A model generated the notes under the pieces. That model was not told the DNA's origin. It did no database searches and saw nothing but the letters and a program-made list of their open reading frames with translations. Source: Rhizobium herbae (GTDB lineage: Bacteria; Pseudomonadota; Alphaproteobacteria; Rhizobiales; Rhizobiaceae). Taken from it: a DNA stretch of 64,000 nucleotides. Position numbers and translations under genes: made by a program. Within the stretch, counting starts at the first letter, position 1. Every line of letters starts with the position of its first letter. The stretch covers positions 415,377-479,376 of the forward strand of contig NZ_JAEUAO010000004.1 in the NCBI RefSeq assembly GCF_019511375.1, read 5' to 3'. Below are positions 1 to 9,330 of this stretch, piece by piece.

Positions 1-546
1 GTAGACGGCGCGGGCGCGCTCCCACGAGATGCCGAACTTGTTTTCCTTCTTGCCGGTCGAGATCTTCGCGTGCGTTCGCGCATCGACGTCCGGATTGATG
101 CGGAAGGAAACATGCGCCTTTTTGCCGAGCCGAACGGCGCGCGCGTTGAGGATCTCGAGTTCCGGTTCGGATTCGACGTTGAAGCAGTAGATGCCGGCCT
201 CGAGCGCGAGGTCCATTTCCGCTGCCGTCTTGCCGACGCCGGAGAACATGATGCGGCTTGCCGGAATGCCGGCCGCCAGGGCACGGCGCAGCTCGCCGCC
301 CGAAACCACGTCGACACCGGCGCCCAGCCGTCCAAGGGTCTTCAGCACGGCCTGGTTGGAGTTGGCCTTCATCGCATAGCAGACCATGGCGTCGATATCG
401 GCGAAGGCCTTGGAGAAGACCGAATAGTGCCGTTCGAGCGTTGCGGTGGAATAGCAATAGAAGGGCGTGCCGACCGCCTTGGCGATGTCGATGACGGAGA
501 CGCCTTCCGCAAAGAGAATGCCGTCGCGATATTCGAAATGGTTCAA
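1..546 (-). CDS. lysA: Diaminopimelate decarboxylase, N-terminal part (runs off left edge)
   Basis: PLP-dependent decarboxylation of meso-diaminopimelate to L-lysine, the last step of lysine biosynthesis in the cytosol. The 182 visible codons cover the start of the alanine-racemase-like barrel; the PLP lysine is about residue 60 in a CYAMKAN motif, followed by a GVDVVSGGEL motif. The reading frame begins at a TTG codon (complement of 544-546) giving MNHFEYRDGIL, the usual N-terminus of rhizobial LysA; there is no ATG in a better place. It lies 12 bp downstream of the small lipoprotein gene, so the two are probably co-transcribed from the argH side. The C-terminal half is outside the window. 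Confidence 0.93.
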   Translation of the reverse strand, partial: MNHFEYRDGILFAEGVSVIDIAKAVGTPFYCYSTATLERHYSVFSKAFADIDAMVCYAMKANSNQAVLKTLGRLGAGVDVVSGGELRRALAAGIPASRIMFSGVGKTAAEMDLALEAGIYCFNVESEPELEILNARAVRLGKKAHVSFRINPDVDARTHAKISTGKKENKFGISWERARAVY

Positions 547-558
547 GGGAGTGCCCTG

Positions 559-753
559 TTAAAGGAGAGGATCAAGGAGAAAGCGCTTGTCCTGCACCTC
601 ATCCTTCTTTTCGACGGTGCCCGGTGCTGCCTTGGTATTGATCGGCGCGGTCGAACCCGGTCGATCAAGGTCGCCCTTGCGGCCGCAGCCGGACAAGGTC
701 AGGCCGGCGATGGCAAGCGCAGCAAGCAGATAGGTGGTGTTTCGCAGATGCAT
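559..753 (-). CDS. lptM: LptM-like small outer-membrane lipoprotein
   Basis: A 64-residue lipoprotein with a short charged N-terminus, a hydrophobic segment at residues 8-20 and a lipobox LSGC with the lipidated cysteine at residue 23. The mature protein begins CGRKGDLDRPG, the hallmark of the LptM (YifL) family, which in E. coli helps the LptD-LptE lipopolysaccharide translocon mature. The family commonly sits directly upstream of lysA, as here. The rest of the mature protein is short and charged. The family call comes from the motif and position; the role in this organism is inferred. Confidence 0.85.
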   Translation of the reverse strand: MHLRNTTYLLAALAIAGLTLSGCGRKGDLDRPGSTAPINTKAAPGTVEKKDEVQDKRFLLDPLL

Positions 754-847
754 GGATGCTTCCCGGTCAGGGTGGTGAGCCCTTCTTGCAAAATTCGTCA
801 GAACTCATATCGGCTTTTCAGGGGCTTGTGCACCCTGAATCTTGACC

Positions 848-2251
848 TCAATTGCGACCCCGCCACCAGGCGATCTGCTTCTTCACTTCGCTCGGTGCCG
901 TGCCGCCAAACGAGGTGCGGCTGGCAACCGAGGCCTCGACCGTGAGCACGTCGAACACCTTGTCGGTGATATCCGCATGGATCGCCTGCAGCTCTTCAAG
1001 CGACAGTTCGGCAAGCTCGCAGCCCTTCTGTTCGGCCAGCGCCACCGCCCGGCCGGTGACGTGATGGGCGTCGCGGAAGGGCAGGCCGGCCTCGCGCACC
1101 AGCCAGTCGGCAAGATCGGTCGCCGTGGAATAGCCGGAGCCGGCGGCGGCCTTCATACGGTCGGCGCGGATGGTCATGTCGCGCACCATGCCGGTCATCG
1201 CGGCAATGGCGAGTTCCAGGCTTTCGGCCGAATCGAAGACCTGTTCCTTGTCTTCCTGCATGTCCTTGGAATAGGCGAGCGGCAGGCCCTTCATCACCGT
1301 CAGAAGTGCGATGAGCGAACCGTTGATGCGGCCGGTCTTGGCGCGGACCAGCTCGGCTGCATCCGGGTTCTTCTTCTGCGGCATGATCGAGGAGCCGGTG
1401 GAAAACGCGTCCGACAGGCGCACGAAGCCGAATTGCGGCGTCGACCAGATGACGATCTCTTCGGCGAGCCGTGACAGGTGGGTGGCGCAGATCGAGGCGA
1501 TCGCCAGGAATTCCAGCGCGAAGTCGCGGTCCGACACGGTGTCGATCGAATTGCGCGTCGGTTCGCGAAAGCCGAGTGCCTTGGCCGTCATGTGGCGGTC
1601 GATCGGAAAGCCGGTGCCGGCAAGCGCCGCAGCACCGATCGGGCTTTCGTCCATGTGCTCGATGGCATGGCGCACGCGCGAGCGGTCGCGGCCGAACATC
1701 TCGACATAGGCCATGCAATGATGGCCGAAGGTGACGGGCTGGGCGGTCTGCAGATGGGTGAAGCCGGGCATCACCGTCTCGGCATGTTCCTCGGCGCGGT
1801 CGAGGAAGGCGGCGATCAGCGCCGTCAGCATCTTCTCAGTCTTCTGCAGTTCTTCCTTCACCCAGAGGCGGAAATCGAGCGCCACCTGGTCGTTGCGCGA
1901 GCGGGCGGTGTGCAGGCGCCCGGCGGCCGGGCCGATCAGGGTTGCGAGCCGCGCCTCGACGTTCATATGGATGTCTTCGAGCTGGCGGGAGAATTCGAAC
2001 TGGCCGCTTTCGATCTCTGACAGGATCGTGCTCAGGCCGTGAACGATCTTGTCTTTATCCTCGGCGGAAATGATGCCTTGATGCGCAAGCATGGTCGCAT
2101 GCGCTATCGAGCCGCGGATATCTTGGGCGAAAAGCTTCTTGTCGAAGCCGATCGAGGCATTTATCTCCTCCATGATCGCGTCCGGCCCTTGCGCGAAGCG
2201 TCCGCCCCACATCTGGTTGGAGGATTTGGTTTCGGAAGTGCCGTCGCCCAT
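848..2251 (-). CDS. argH: Argininosuccinate lyase
   Basis: Cleaves argininosuccinate to arginine and fumarate, the last step of arginine biosynthesis. The protein has 467 residues, a normal length. Fumarase-superfamily motifs are visible: TARSRNDQ at 115-122, HLQTAQP at 166-172 and the signature loop [12 protein letters not shown] at 286-297. The chosen ATG gives [19 protein letters not shown]; the open frame continues upstream, but that extension lies over the divergent tlpA gene and looks non-coding. The lipoprotein gene and lysA follow on the same strand after about 95 bp. The start codons of argH and tlpA are only some 40 bp apart, so their promoters overlap each other's 5' ends. Confidence 0.96.
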   Translation of the reverse strand: MGDGTSETKSSNQMWGGRFAQGPDAIMEEINASIGFDKKLFAQDIRGSIAHATMLAHQGIISAEDKDKIVHGLSTILSEIESGQFEFSRQLEDIHMNVEARLATLIGPAAGRLHTARSRNDQVALDFRLWVKEELQKTEKMLTALIAAFLDRAEEHAETVMPGFTHLQTAQPVTFGHHCMAYVEMFGRDRSRVRHAIEHMDESPIGAAALAGTGFPIDRHMTAKALGFREPTRNSIDTVSDRDFALEFLAIASICATHLSRLAEEIVIWSTPQFGFVRLSDAFSTGSSIMPQKKNPDAAELVRAKTGRINGSLIALLTVMKGLPLAYSKDMQEDKEQVFDSAESLELAIAAMTGMVRDMTIRADRMKAAAGSGYSTATDLADWLVREAGLPFRDAHHVTGRAVALAEQKGCELAELSLEELQAIHADITDKVFDVLTVEASVASRTSFGGTAPSEVKKQIAWWRGRN

Positions 2252-2293
2252 GAAGAATGCCCGCCCTGGAGAATGACCCAATTGGAAAATGAA

Positions 2294-2977
2294 ATGACAG
2301 ACCGGAAGAAACGCCTTCCCGCCGCCAGACTGGTTGTGATCGCTGCCCTCTTCGGGCTGATCGCCGGTGCGGCAGCGGTATACGTCAGGGAAAGCGGGTC
2401 TGGCAATGGTGCGGCGGTGGAAACAGCAGGCGCAAGGGCCTGCGAGGCGGCCAAGGACCGCGTTGCGGCGATCACGCCGTTCCTGAAGGGCCAGGTCGCC
2501 GCCATGGCACCCGTCAGCCAACCGCGTCGGCTCGCCGGATTGAGCTTCAAGGACAAGGACGGCAAGGACCGGACGCTTGCCGATTTCACCGGCCGGACCA
2601 TCCTTCTCAATCTCTGGGCAACGTGGTGTGTACCCTGCCGCGAGGAAATGCCGGCGTTGAACGCGCTGCAGAAGGCCGAGGGCAGCGACACGTTCGAGGT
2701 CGTTGCCGTCAACATCGATATCGGCGACGACGAAAAGCCGAAGGCCTTCCTGAACGAGACCGGCGTGGATGATCTCGGCTATTACCGGGACGCCTCGATG
2801 GGCGTCTTCAACGCGCTGAAAAAGGAAGGCCTTGCCTTCGGCCTGCCGGTCACGCTTCTGATGGATGAAAAGGGCTGCCTGATCTCGTCGATGAACGGCC
2901 CGGCGGCCTGGGACAGCGACGACGCCAAAGCGCTGGTGAAGGCGGCAGTCGCCGCCGCACGTTCAGGCACTCCTTAG
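2294..2977 (+). CDS. tlpA: Membrane-anchored thiol:disulfide interchange protein (TlpA family)
   Basis: A 227-residue thioredoxin-fold protein with one N-terminal membrane anchor (about residues 12-30) and a periplasmic domain carrying the active site WCVPC at 111-115. TlpA in Bradyrhizobium reduces copper chaperones and CoxB for cytochrome oxidase assembly; the same role is inferred here. An additional cysteine near residue 50 and one near the C-terminus (KGC) could form the second disulfide seen in TlpA. Two in-frame ATGs exist (2273 and 2294); the second is preferred because it gives MTDRKKR just before the anchor and has a purine-rich GGA upstream. It is divergent from argH and its last 15 bp overlap the convergent EAL gene. 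Confidence 0.9.
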   Translation: MTDRKKRLPAARLVVIAALFGLIAGAAAVYVRESGSGNGAAVETAGARACEAAKDRVAAITPFLKGQVAAMAPVSQPRRLAGLSFKDKDGKDRTLADFTGRTILLNLWATWCVPCREEMPALNALQKAEGSDTFEVVAVNIDIGDDEKPKAFLNETGVDDLGYYRDASMGVFNALKKEGLAFGLPVTLLMDEKGCLISSMNGPAAWDSDDAKALVKAAVAAARSGTP

Positions 2978-4555
2978 CTGCGAGCCGCCCCCGTCGGCCT
3001 GCCGACCCGGGGTGACTGCCTTTGCCGCCATGGCGAGGATCGTTGTTGCGGGCACCGGCTTGGAATAAACGAAGCCCTGCCCGGCGCGGATTCCGAGTTG
3101 CAGTAGGACAGCGATCTGCTCCTCCGTCTCGACGCCCTCGGCGACCACGGTCATGCCGAATTTCCCCGCCAGTGCGGCGAGCAGCTCGACCAGTTCCGAC
3201 GACTTGCGGTCAAGCGTGATACCATCGACGAAGAACTTGTCGATCTTCAGATAGTTTGCGCCGAGCGCATGGATCGCGGACAGGCCGTTGTGACCGGTGC
3301 CAGCATCATCGATGGCGACCTGCATGCCGGCATCGATGAGCATTTCCGAGACTGCAGCGGCCTTGTCCTTGTCGGCGATGGCCTGCCGTTCGGTCACCTC
3401 CACGACCATCGAGTTGAGGGGAAGCCCAAACTTTGTCGCCTGCGCGGTGAGATTGTCGACAAAATCCGCCGCAAGATATTGGTCCGGGGTTACGTTGAAG
3501 CTGAGCTTGAGATGGCTCTGCGCTTGAAGCAGACCGCCGAGCTGGGCGCCGGCCTGCTTCAAGAGTTCTGTCGTCAACCGCTCGATGCGGCCGTTGCTTT
3601 CGGCGAGCGGGATGAAGGCGAGCGGCGGGATCACCGCGCCATCGGGCTTGATCCAGCGCGCCAGCATTTCGAAACCCAGAAGCTCTCGGCTTTCCAGGTG
3701 GAAGATCGGCTGGAAATACGGCCTTATCTCGCCATTGGCCAAGGCGGCGTCAAGTTCGTCGAGGATCGAGGTGCTGCGGAACATACCGCGTGCGGCAAGC
3801 ACGCCGAAACCAAGGCCAAAGGCGACGACGATCGTGCTCGTCAGCGGCGACACTGAATGGTTCCATTGCGCAAGAGCGGCGGAATCGACCTTCAGGCTGA
3901 TCGCGATGGGGTACTGGACGGATTTCTCCTCGAAAATGATGAGGGCCGCCTCATCCCTGCCAGAGCCAGCCCGGGGCACGTGGCTTGCGAACGACGAGCC
4001 GTCCGCGAGGGTAAGCTGCATCAGCGCGCTGTCGCGCAGTTCGAGCGGCAGAATCGCAAAGAGCAGTCCGCTGGTCGCGAGAACTTCGATGATGCTTTTT
4101 TCCGGCCCGTATTGCCAGCGTACGCCGAGGCCCTTCCAGCCCGGGAAACCAAGCGAAAAGAGCGAATAGTCCGGGTTCCTGGTCCGGTTGTGCTGTGCGG
4201 ATGCGATCGATTGCTCGAGCGCCTGGTTCCTTTCCTCGTAGCTCCAGCAGGTGCTGTCCCTGGTTTCCAGCCGCATGTTCTTCATGATGCTGGAACCGTA
4301 GAGGGCGCGTGTCATCGCCGTCCGGTCGACCGTGGCGCAGGAAGTATGCTGGTTGAACACGACGTCGCTCATTTTCATGACGGCGGAATCGATGGCCTGT
4401 TCCGTGCGCGAAAGGGTGTCTCTAACGAGGCGGTGCAATTGCTGCTCGTTCCACGAGGCTATAAAGGCTGTATGCGCCAGCGAGAGGCCGCCGGCAAAAA
4501 GGCCGGCAAAGCACATCACGAAAGCTGCGAATTGTAATTTACGCTGAACTGTCAT
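2963..4555 (-). CDS. CSS-motif EAL-domain protein (cyclic-di-GMP phosphodiesterase candidate)
   Basis: 530 residues. Transmembrane segments at about 8-30 and 238-258 enclose a periplasmic CSS domain with C73 (HTSCAT) and C103 (STCWSY), the pair that forms a redox-sensitive disulfide in this family. A cytoplasmic EAL domain follows from about 265 to 510. EAL proteins hydrolyse cyclic di-GMP to pGpG. The signature E-x-L reads EML at 296-298, and the usual DDFGTGY loop reads DDAGTGH; other metal- or substrate-binding motifs (FNVTPDQ, VVEVTER, LKIDKFF, EGVET) are present. Activity is therefore likely but not certain. In this context it may read disulfide status made by DsbB or TlpA; that link is inference. 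Confidence 0.88.
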   Translation of the reverse strand: MTVQRKLQFAAFVMCFAGLFAGGLSLAHTAFIASWNEQQLHRLVRDTLSRTEQAIDSAVMKMSDVVFNQHTSCATVDRTAMTRALYGSSIMKNMRLETRDSTCWSYEERNQALEQSIASAQHNRTRNPDYSLFSLGFPGWKGLGVRWQYGPEKSIIEVLATSGLLFAILPLELRDSALMQLTLADGSSFASHVPRAGSGRDEAALIIFEEKSVQYPIAISLKVDSAALAQWNHSVSPLTSTIVVAFGLGFGVLAARGMFRSTSILDELDAALANGEIRPYFQPIFHLESRELLGFEMLARWIKPDGAVIPPLAFIPLAESNGRIERLTTELLKQAGAQLGGLLQAQSHLKLSFNVTPDQYLAADFVDNLTAQATKFGLPLNSMVVEVTERQAIADKDKAAAVSEMLIDAGMQVAIDDAGTGHNGLSAIHALGANYLKIDKFFVDGITLDRKSSELVELLAALAGKFGMTVVAEGVETEEQIAVLLQLGIRAGQGFVYSKPVPATTILAMAAKAVTPGRQADGGGSQLRSA

Positions 4556-4645
4556 GGCCCGGCCCGTTGCTGAGCCAGGACGGTGGGCGAAACAGGTTAA
4601 GATCGGTTGAACGTTTCTACCGCTGATTTAGCCTTGCGGCACCGC

Positions 4646-5518
4646 TTAGCGCGTCGGAACCGGCGTATCGCCGCGGTAATCATAGAAGCCGCGGCCGGAT
4701 TTGCGGCCGAGCCAGCCGGCCTCGACATATTTGACCAGAAGCGGGCAGGGCCGGTATTTGGAATCCGCCAGGCCGTCATGCAGCACCTGCATGATCGACA
4801 GGCAGGTATCGAGACCGATGAAATCGGCAAGCTGCAGAGGTCCCATCGGATGGTTGGCGCCGAGCTTCATCGCGGTATCGATCGCATCGACGCTGCCGAC
4901 GCCTTCATAGAGCGTGTAGATCGCCTCGTTGATCATCGGCAGGAGAATGCGGTTGACGATGAAGGCGGGGAAATCCTCGGCAACCGTAATCGTCTTGTCG
5001 AGAGCTGTGACGAACTGCTTGGCGGTCTGAAAGGTTCCTTCGTCCGTCGCGATGCCGCGAACCAGTTCGACCAGTTTCATCACCGGCACCGGATTCATGA
5101 AGTGGATGCCCATGAAGCGTTCCGGCCGATCGGTCGCGGATGCGAGCCGGGTGATCGACAGGGACGAGGTGTTGGTGGCGAGGATCGCATCGGTCTTGAG
5201 AACCGGACAGACCTGGCCGTAAATCTTGCGCTTGATGCTCTCATCCTCGGTGGCCGCCTCGATGACGAGATCGGCCTGGCTGAGATCGTTGAGGTCAACC
5301 GAGCCCTTGATCAGCGACAGTGCCTTCTTGCGCTGCTCGTCGGTCAGCTTGCCGGACGATACCTGCCGCGCCATGTTGCCGTTGATGGTTGCAAGACCAG
5401 CTTCGACACGGTCGGCGGCGATGTCGTAGATATGCACCTTGTAACCGGCGGCAGCCGATACCTGGGCAATGCCGCAGCCCATCTGTCCAGCGCCAACAAT
5501 TCCGACATTCTTGATCAT
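4646..5518 (-). CDS. hbdA: 3-hydroxybutyryl-CoA dehydrogenase
   Basis: 290 residues, the normal size for the stand-alone enzyme that interconverts 3-hydroxybutyryl-CoA and acetoacetyl-CoA with NAD(P). The N-terminal Rossmann motif GAGQMGCGIAQ starts at residue 9. The family motif IHFMNPVPVMKLVE contains the catalytic histidine, and the C-terminal helical domain has NHPMGPLQLADFIGLD. It follows etfA after a 198-bp gap that holds a strong terminator, so it probably has its own promoter although it belongs to the same fatty-acid and amino-acid oxidation neighbourhood as etfBA. Confidence 0.94.
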   Translation of the reverse strand: MIKNVGIVGAGQMGCGIAQVSAAAGYKVHIYDIAADRVEAGLATINGNMARQVSSGKLTDEQRKKALSLIKGSVDLNDLSQADLVIEAATEDESIKRKIYGQVCPVLKTDAILATNTSSLSITRLASATDRPERFMGIHFMNPVPVMKLVELVRGIATDEGTFQTAKQFVTALDKTITVAEDFPAFIVNRILLPMINEAIYTLYEGVGSVDAIDTAMKLGANHPMGPLQLADFIGLDTCLSIMQVLHDGLADSKYRPCPLLVKYVEAGWLGRKSGRGFYDYRGDTPVPTR

Positions 5519-5660
5519 CGAGCCGATTTTCCATCATCAGGGCAAAGAATAGTGAAACCGCCAAGGCGGGGTCCGGATGCCAGTGATAAAGGCATCGAGC
5601 TTAATTTTCCAGCTTTATTCACGGCATGAGTTACGGAAAACCGGCATGCACGCGGCTTGC

Positions 5661-5694
5661 AAAATAAAAAACGGCCGCGCTGGTGGGCGCGGCC
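5661..5694 (-). terminator. Intrinsic terminator downstream of etfA
   Basis: A perfect 8-bp GC stem (GGCCGCGC, 5673-5680, with 5687-5694) and a 6-nt loop, followed on the minus strand by a T-rich tail (complement of 5661-5671). It lies 23 bp after the etfA stop codon and would separate etfBA from hbdA. Confidence 0.88.
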
Positions 5695-5716
5695 GCGGAT
5701 GTCGGTTTCGCAAGGC

Positions 5717-6646
5717 TCAGAGCGCCTTTTCGAGTTCCGGCAGGACGTCGAAGAGATCGCCGACGAGGCCGTAGTCGGCGACCTGGAAGATCGGCGCTTC
5801 CTCGTCCTTGTTGATGGCGACGATGACCTTACTATCCTTCATGCCGGCGAGGTGCTGGATGGCGCCGGAGATGCCGCAGGCGATGTAGAGTTGCGGCGCG
5901 ACGACCTTGCCGGTCTGGCCGACCTGCCAGTCGTTCGGCGCATAGCCGGCGTCGACGGCGGCACGGCTTGCACCAACTGCGGCACCAAGCTTGTCGGCGA
6001 CGGGCAGGATGACCTGCTGGAACTTCTCCGCCGAGCCGAGCGCCCGGCCGCCGGAAATGATGACCTTCGCCGAGGTCAGTTCCGGCCGGTCGGACGAGGA
6101 CAGCGCGTCCTTGACAAAGCTGGACAGGCCCGGATTGGCGGCGGCCGCGACGGTTTCCACCGGCGCCGAGCCGCCTTCGCCAGCCGAGGCGAAGGATGCG
6201 GTACGCACGGTGATCACCTTCTTCGGCTCGCTCGTCTGCACCGTCTGGATGGCATTGCCGGCATAGATCGGCCGCTTGAACGTGTCTGCCGAGATCACCT
6301 CGGTGATTTCCGAGATCTGGACGACGTCGAGCAATGCTGCAACACGCGGCAGGACGTTCTTCCCGACCGAGGTGGCGGCCGCGAGGATGGTGTCATAAGC
6401 GCCCGCGAGCGAGACGATCAGCGCCGCCAAGGGCTCGGCGAGATTGTTGGCAAGATCGCTGCTGTCGGCGAGCAGAACCTTGGAAACACCGGTGAGCTTG
6501 GCGGCCGCATCGGCGGCGGCTTGCGAGCCCGCGCCGGCAACCAGCACATGCACGTCGCCGCCGATCTTGGTGGCGGCCGTCAGGGCCTTTGCGGTCTGGT
6601 CGGACAGGGTTGCGTTGTCGTGATCTGCCAGAAGAAGAATGGCCAT
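5717..6646 (-). CDS. etfA: Electron transfer flavoprotein, alpha subunit
   Basis: 309 residues. Forms the FAD-containing heterodimer with EtfB that collects electrons from acyl-CoA and other dehydrogenases and passes them to ETF-ubiquinone oxidoreductase. The C-terminal FAD domain carries [11 protein letters not shown] and the ETF-alpha signature [13 protein letters not shown], followed by [11 protein letters not shown]. It lies 26 bp after etfB on the same strand, so the pair forms the usual etfBA operon, ended by the hairpin at 5661-5694. Confidence 0.96.
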   Translation of the reverse strand: MAILLLADHDNATLSDQTAKALTAATKIGGDVHVLVAGAGSQAAADAAAKLTGVSKVLLADSSDLANNLAEPLAALIVSLAGAYDTILAAATSVGKNVLPRVAALLDVVQISEITEVISADTFKRPIYAGNAIQTVQTSEPKKVITVRTASFASAGEGGSAPVETVAAAANPGLSSFVKDALSSSDRPELTSAKVIISGGRALGSAEKFQQVILPVADKLGAAVGASRAAVDAGYAPNDWQVGQTGKVVAPQLYIACGISGAIQHLAGMKDSKVIVAINKDEEAPIFQVADYGLVGDLFDVLPELEKAL

Positions 6647-6672
6647 GATGAAGTCTCCCTTTTCCTGGACCG

Positions 6673-7422
6673 TTAAAGCACGCCGGCTTCGTTTTTCAGC
6701 TTGTCGACCAGTTCGGCGACGGACTTGACCTTGATGCCGGCCTTACGGCCCGACGGCTCCTCGGTCTTGAGCACCTTGAGGCGGGCCGTCGTATCGACGC
6801 CGAAATCGGCCGGCGTCTTCTTGTCGAGCGGCTTCTTCTTCGCCTTCATGATGTTCGGCAGCGAGGCATAGCGCGGTTCGTTGAGGCGCAGGTCCGTCGT
6901 CACCACGGCAGGCAGTTTGACTTCGATGGTCTGCAGGCCGCCGTCGACTTCGCGGGTGACCGCAGCCTTGCCGTCGGCAATCTCGATCTTGGAGGCGAAG
7001 GTGCCTTGCGCCCAGCCGAGCAGGGCCGACAGCATCTGGCCGGTCTGGTTGGAATCGTCGTCGATCGCCTGCTTGCCGACGATGATCAGTCCCGGCTGTT
7101 CGGCCTCGGCGACGCCCTTGATGATCTTGGCGACGGCGAGCGGCTCGACCTGATCATCCGTCTCGACCAGGATCGCCCGGTCGGCGCCCATGGCCAGCGC
7201 CGTGCGCAGCGTCTCTTCAGCCTTGGCCGGACCGACGGAGACGACCACCACCTCCGACGCCTTTCCGGCCTCCTTCAGTCGCAAAGCCTCCTCGACCGAA
7301 ATCTCGTCGAACGGGTTCATCGACATCTTCACATTGGCAAGCTCGACACCCGATCCATCCGGCTTCACCCGGATCTTCACGTTGTAGTCGACGACCCGCT
7401 TCACGGTGACAAGAACTTTCAT
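6673..7422 (-). CDS. etfB: Electron transfer flavoprotein, beta subunit
   Basis: 249 residues, exactly the family length from the ATG at 7420-7422 ([14 protein letters not shown]). The ETF-beta signature is visible as [19 protein letters not shown], with AKIIKGVAE and [15 protein letters not shown] around the AMP-binding region. A purine-rich AGGAAGGA lies just upstream of the start; an upstream in-frame extension in the open frame has no family character. First gene of the etfBA operon; the 280-bp gap upstream (7423-7702) should hold the promoter. Confidence 0.96.
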   Translation of the reverse strand: MKVLVTVKRVVDYNVKIRVKPDGSGVELANVKMSMNPFDEISVEEALRLKEAGKASEVVVVSVGPAKAEETLRTALAMGADRAILVETDDQVEPLAVAKIIKGVAEAEQPGLIIVGKQAIDDDSNQTGQMLSALLGWAQGTFASKIEIADGKAAVTREVDGGLQTIEVKLPAVVTTDLRLNEPRYASLPNIMKAKKKPLDKKTPADFGVDTTARLKVLKTEEPSGRKAGIKVKSVAELVDKLKNEAGVL

Positions 7423-7702
7423 AGTGTCCTTCCTTACAAGACGTTTGCCGAGAAAATGCGCTTTAACGCAGGTGCCTGATTGTCGGTTGGCGACATCGAT
7501 ACGCGTTTTTTCTCCAATTACAATCTTTGCCTCTCCCGCGGCCAAAAGAATGAAGCGGGAAAATTACTTACGTTTACGTGTGCGTCAATATTGAATCGTA
7601 ATCGCAGGGCAGAAGTTTGCGGCCCTTTGTCAAAAGAAGACATCTCGACCGTCGCTAAGGGCCTGTTTTCAACCGACATCCTTCAGGTGTCCCGGACACC
7701 GT

Positions 7703-8497
7703 TCAGGACGGCCTTCCCCAAGGCGTGGGCTTTCTTGTGCGCTCTGCTGGCATGGGCGATGACATGGCGGGCGTCGCCTCGACATGCTGGACGGCGCGCG
7801 GGGTAACGATCGTACGGTCGAACAGGGGCACGTCCCGGCGTCGCAAAATGACCACCAGGACAAGCCCGGCGATGATGCCGCCGACGTGCGCGCCCCACGA
7901 GACGCCGCTCTCGGGATCCGCCACGAGCATGAAGAACTGCTGGCCGATCCATAAGGCGAGCGGAATGAAGGCGGGCAGCGGCAGCGGAATGCGAAACAGC
8001 ACCAGCACCCAGACGCGCACTTTCGGATGCAGCAGGAAATAGGCGGCGACGACGCCGGAGATCGCGCCGGAAGCGCCGATCAGCGGCGCCTCGGATGCCG
8101 TGTTGGCCAGGCCGTGAGTCAGGGCGCCAGCGGCCGCGCACAGGAGATAGAAGATCAGGTAGCGAACATGTCCGAGCGCATCCTCGACATTATCGCCGAA
8201 CACCCACAGGAACAGCATATTGCCGGCCAGATGCCAGAAGTCGCCGTGGAGGAAGGCATAGGTCACGTAGGTGGCCCCGTCCGGCACCAGCACGAGCTCG
8301 GGTGTCAGTTGCGCATGCTCGAAGGCGATGGCGGGAATGTAGCCAAGCCCGAGGATGGTGGCGTTGGAAAAGGCCTCCGGCACCATGAGCGGCCCGGTGA
8401 GCAGCCACATGGCCACATTGACGATGATCAGGCTGATCGTGACATACTGGACCTTGATGTGCTTCAGGGAATTCGCGTCGTGCAGCGGTATGAACAT
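7703..8497 (-). CDS. Rhomboid family intramembrane serine protease
   Basis: 264 residues with about six membrane helices. The rhomboid active site is visible: the nucleophile S143 in GASGAISG, the catalytic H204 in WGAHVGG, and the HGDFWHLAGNMLFLWVFGDNVE stretch around residues 84-105 that precedes them. Rhomboids cut transmembrane substrates within the inner membrane; the substrate here is unknown. The C-terminal 45 residues are charged and probably cytoplasmic. The gene is 32 bp downstream of the adenosyltransferase gene on the same strand and may share its transcript. Confidence 0.93.
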   Translation of the reverse strand: MFIPLHDANSLKHIKVQYVTISLIIVNVAMWLLTGPLMVPEAFSNATILGLGYIPAIAFEHAQLTPELVLVPDGATYVTYAFLHGDFWHLAGNMLFLWVFGDNVEDALGHVRYLIFYLLCAAAGALTHGLANTASEAPLIGASGAISGVVAAYFLLHPKVRVWVLVLFRIPLPLPAFIPLALWIGQQFFMLVADPESGVSWGAHVGGIIAGLVLVVILRRRDVPLFDRTIVTPRAVQHVEATPAMSSPMPAERTRKPTPWGRPS

Positions 8498-8529
8498 GAA
8501 ATCCCCTGTAGGCTGGTAGCGTCACGAGG

Positions 8530-9108
8530 CTACCTGTTTTTTCCCGGAACCCAAAGCACATCCGACTTGCCCTTGCCGTTCGTCCAGCGCGCCGCGACAA
8601 AGAGGAAATCCGACAGGCGGTTGATATAGGCGAGCGCTTCGCGACTGACGGCCTCACCCTCCATCCGCGCCAGTTCGACCATCTGCCGCTCGGCTCGCCG
8701 GGCGACCGTGCGGGCAATGTGCAGCGCCGCCGCCGCGCCGCTGCCGCCTGGCAGCACGAAGGAGCGCAGCGGATCGAGCTCGGCGTTCAAGGCGTCGATC
8801 TCAGTTTCGAGCCGGATTACCTGCGCCGCGATGATGCGCAGCGGCTCGTAAGCCAGCGTCTCGCCTGTGTCCGGCGTCGAAAGATCGGCGCCGAGGTCGA
8901 AGAGGTCGTTCTGGATGCGCATCAGCATCGCGTCGAGATCCGTGAACTCGGCGGTCTGCTGGCGCGCCAGTCCGATGAAGGAATTGGCCTCGTCGATCGT
9001 GCCGTAGGCTTCGACACGCAGATCGCTTTTCAGCCGGCGCGGCCCGGCGGCGAGACCCGTCGTGCCGTCATCACCGGTCCGCGTGTAGATTTTGTTGAGC
9101 TTCACCAT
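8530..9108 (-). CDS. Cob(I)yrinic acid a,c-diamide adenosyltransferase, PduO type
   Basis: 192 residues. Transfers the adenosyl group of ATP to cob(I)alamin to make coenzyme B12. The PduO-type ATP-binding N-terminus is clear (YTRTGDDGTTGL at about 8-19) and the C-terminal helix bundle has NRLSDFLFVAARW, with the arginine-rich RTVARRAERQMVEL segment before it. It is not the CobA/BtuR P-loop type. The gene begins 3 bp after the stop of a small HIG1-like membrane protein gene, so the two are surely co-transcribed. Confidence 0.93.
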   Translation of the reverse strand: MVKLNKIYTRTGDDGTTGLAAGPRRLKSDLRVEAYGTIDEANSFIGLARQQTAEFTDLDAMLMRIQNDLFDLGADLSTPDTGETLAYEPLRIIAAQVIRLETEIDALNAELDPLRSFVLPGGSGAAAALHIARTVARRAERQMVELARMEGEAVSREALAYINRLSDFLFVAARWTNGKGKSDVLWVPGKNR

Positions 9109-9111
9109 CGT

Positions 9112-9309
9112 TCAGCGACCCCCGCCGGTGATCCACAGCGTCAGCATGATCAGAACGATCGCCACCGCCTGCAGAAACACACGCGCCTGCATCAGCTTGT
9201 TGGAGGTATTGCCGTCGCCGCCTCGCATCATGTTTATCAGGCCGCGGATGAGAACGATGACGACGAGGCCCATGACAAGCAGGCTCAGACCGGTCATAAA
9301 ACTGTTCAT
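9112..9309 (-). CDS. HIG1-domain twin-transmembrane small protein
   Basis: 65 residues with two membrane helices (about 5-24 and 45-60) separated by a cytoplasmic loop MMRGGDGNTSNKLMQARV. This loop is the conserved core of the hypoxia-induced gene 1 (HIG1) family, whose mitochondrial members act in respiratory supercomplexes. The bacterial function is not established. In many Rhizobiales the gene precedes the PduO-type adenosyltransferase, as here with a 3-bp gap. Confidence 0.85.
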   Translation of the reverse strand: MNSFMTGLSLLVMGLVVIVLIRGLINMMRGGDGNTSNKLMQARVFLQAVAIVLIMLTLWITGGGR

Positions 9310-9330
9310 GTGATTACCTCGTCTTTCCCT

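Noticed and set aside
2252..2521. N-terminal extension of argH
   Set aside because: It overlaps the tlpA coding sequence and has no lyase features; the ATG at 2251 gives the usual length.
4607..5629. 340-codon open frame on the plus strand
   Set aside because: Antisense of hbdA; low-complexity product.
5519..5660. Riboswitch upstream of hbdA
   Set aside because: No conserved riboswitch core was recognised; the only strong structure is the etfA terminator.
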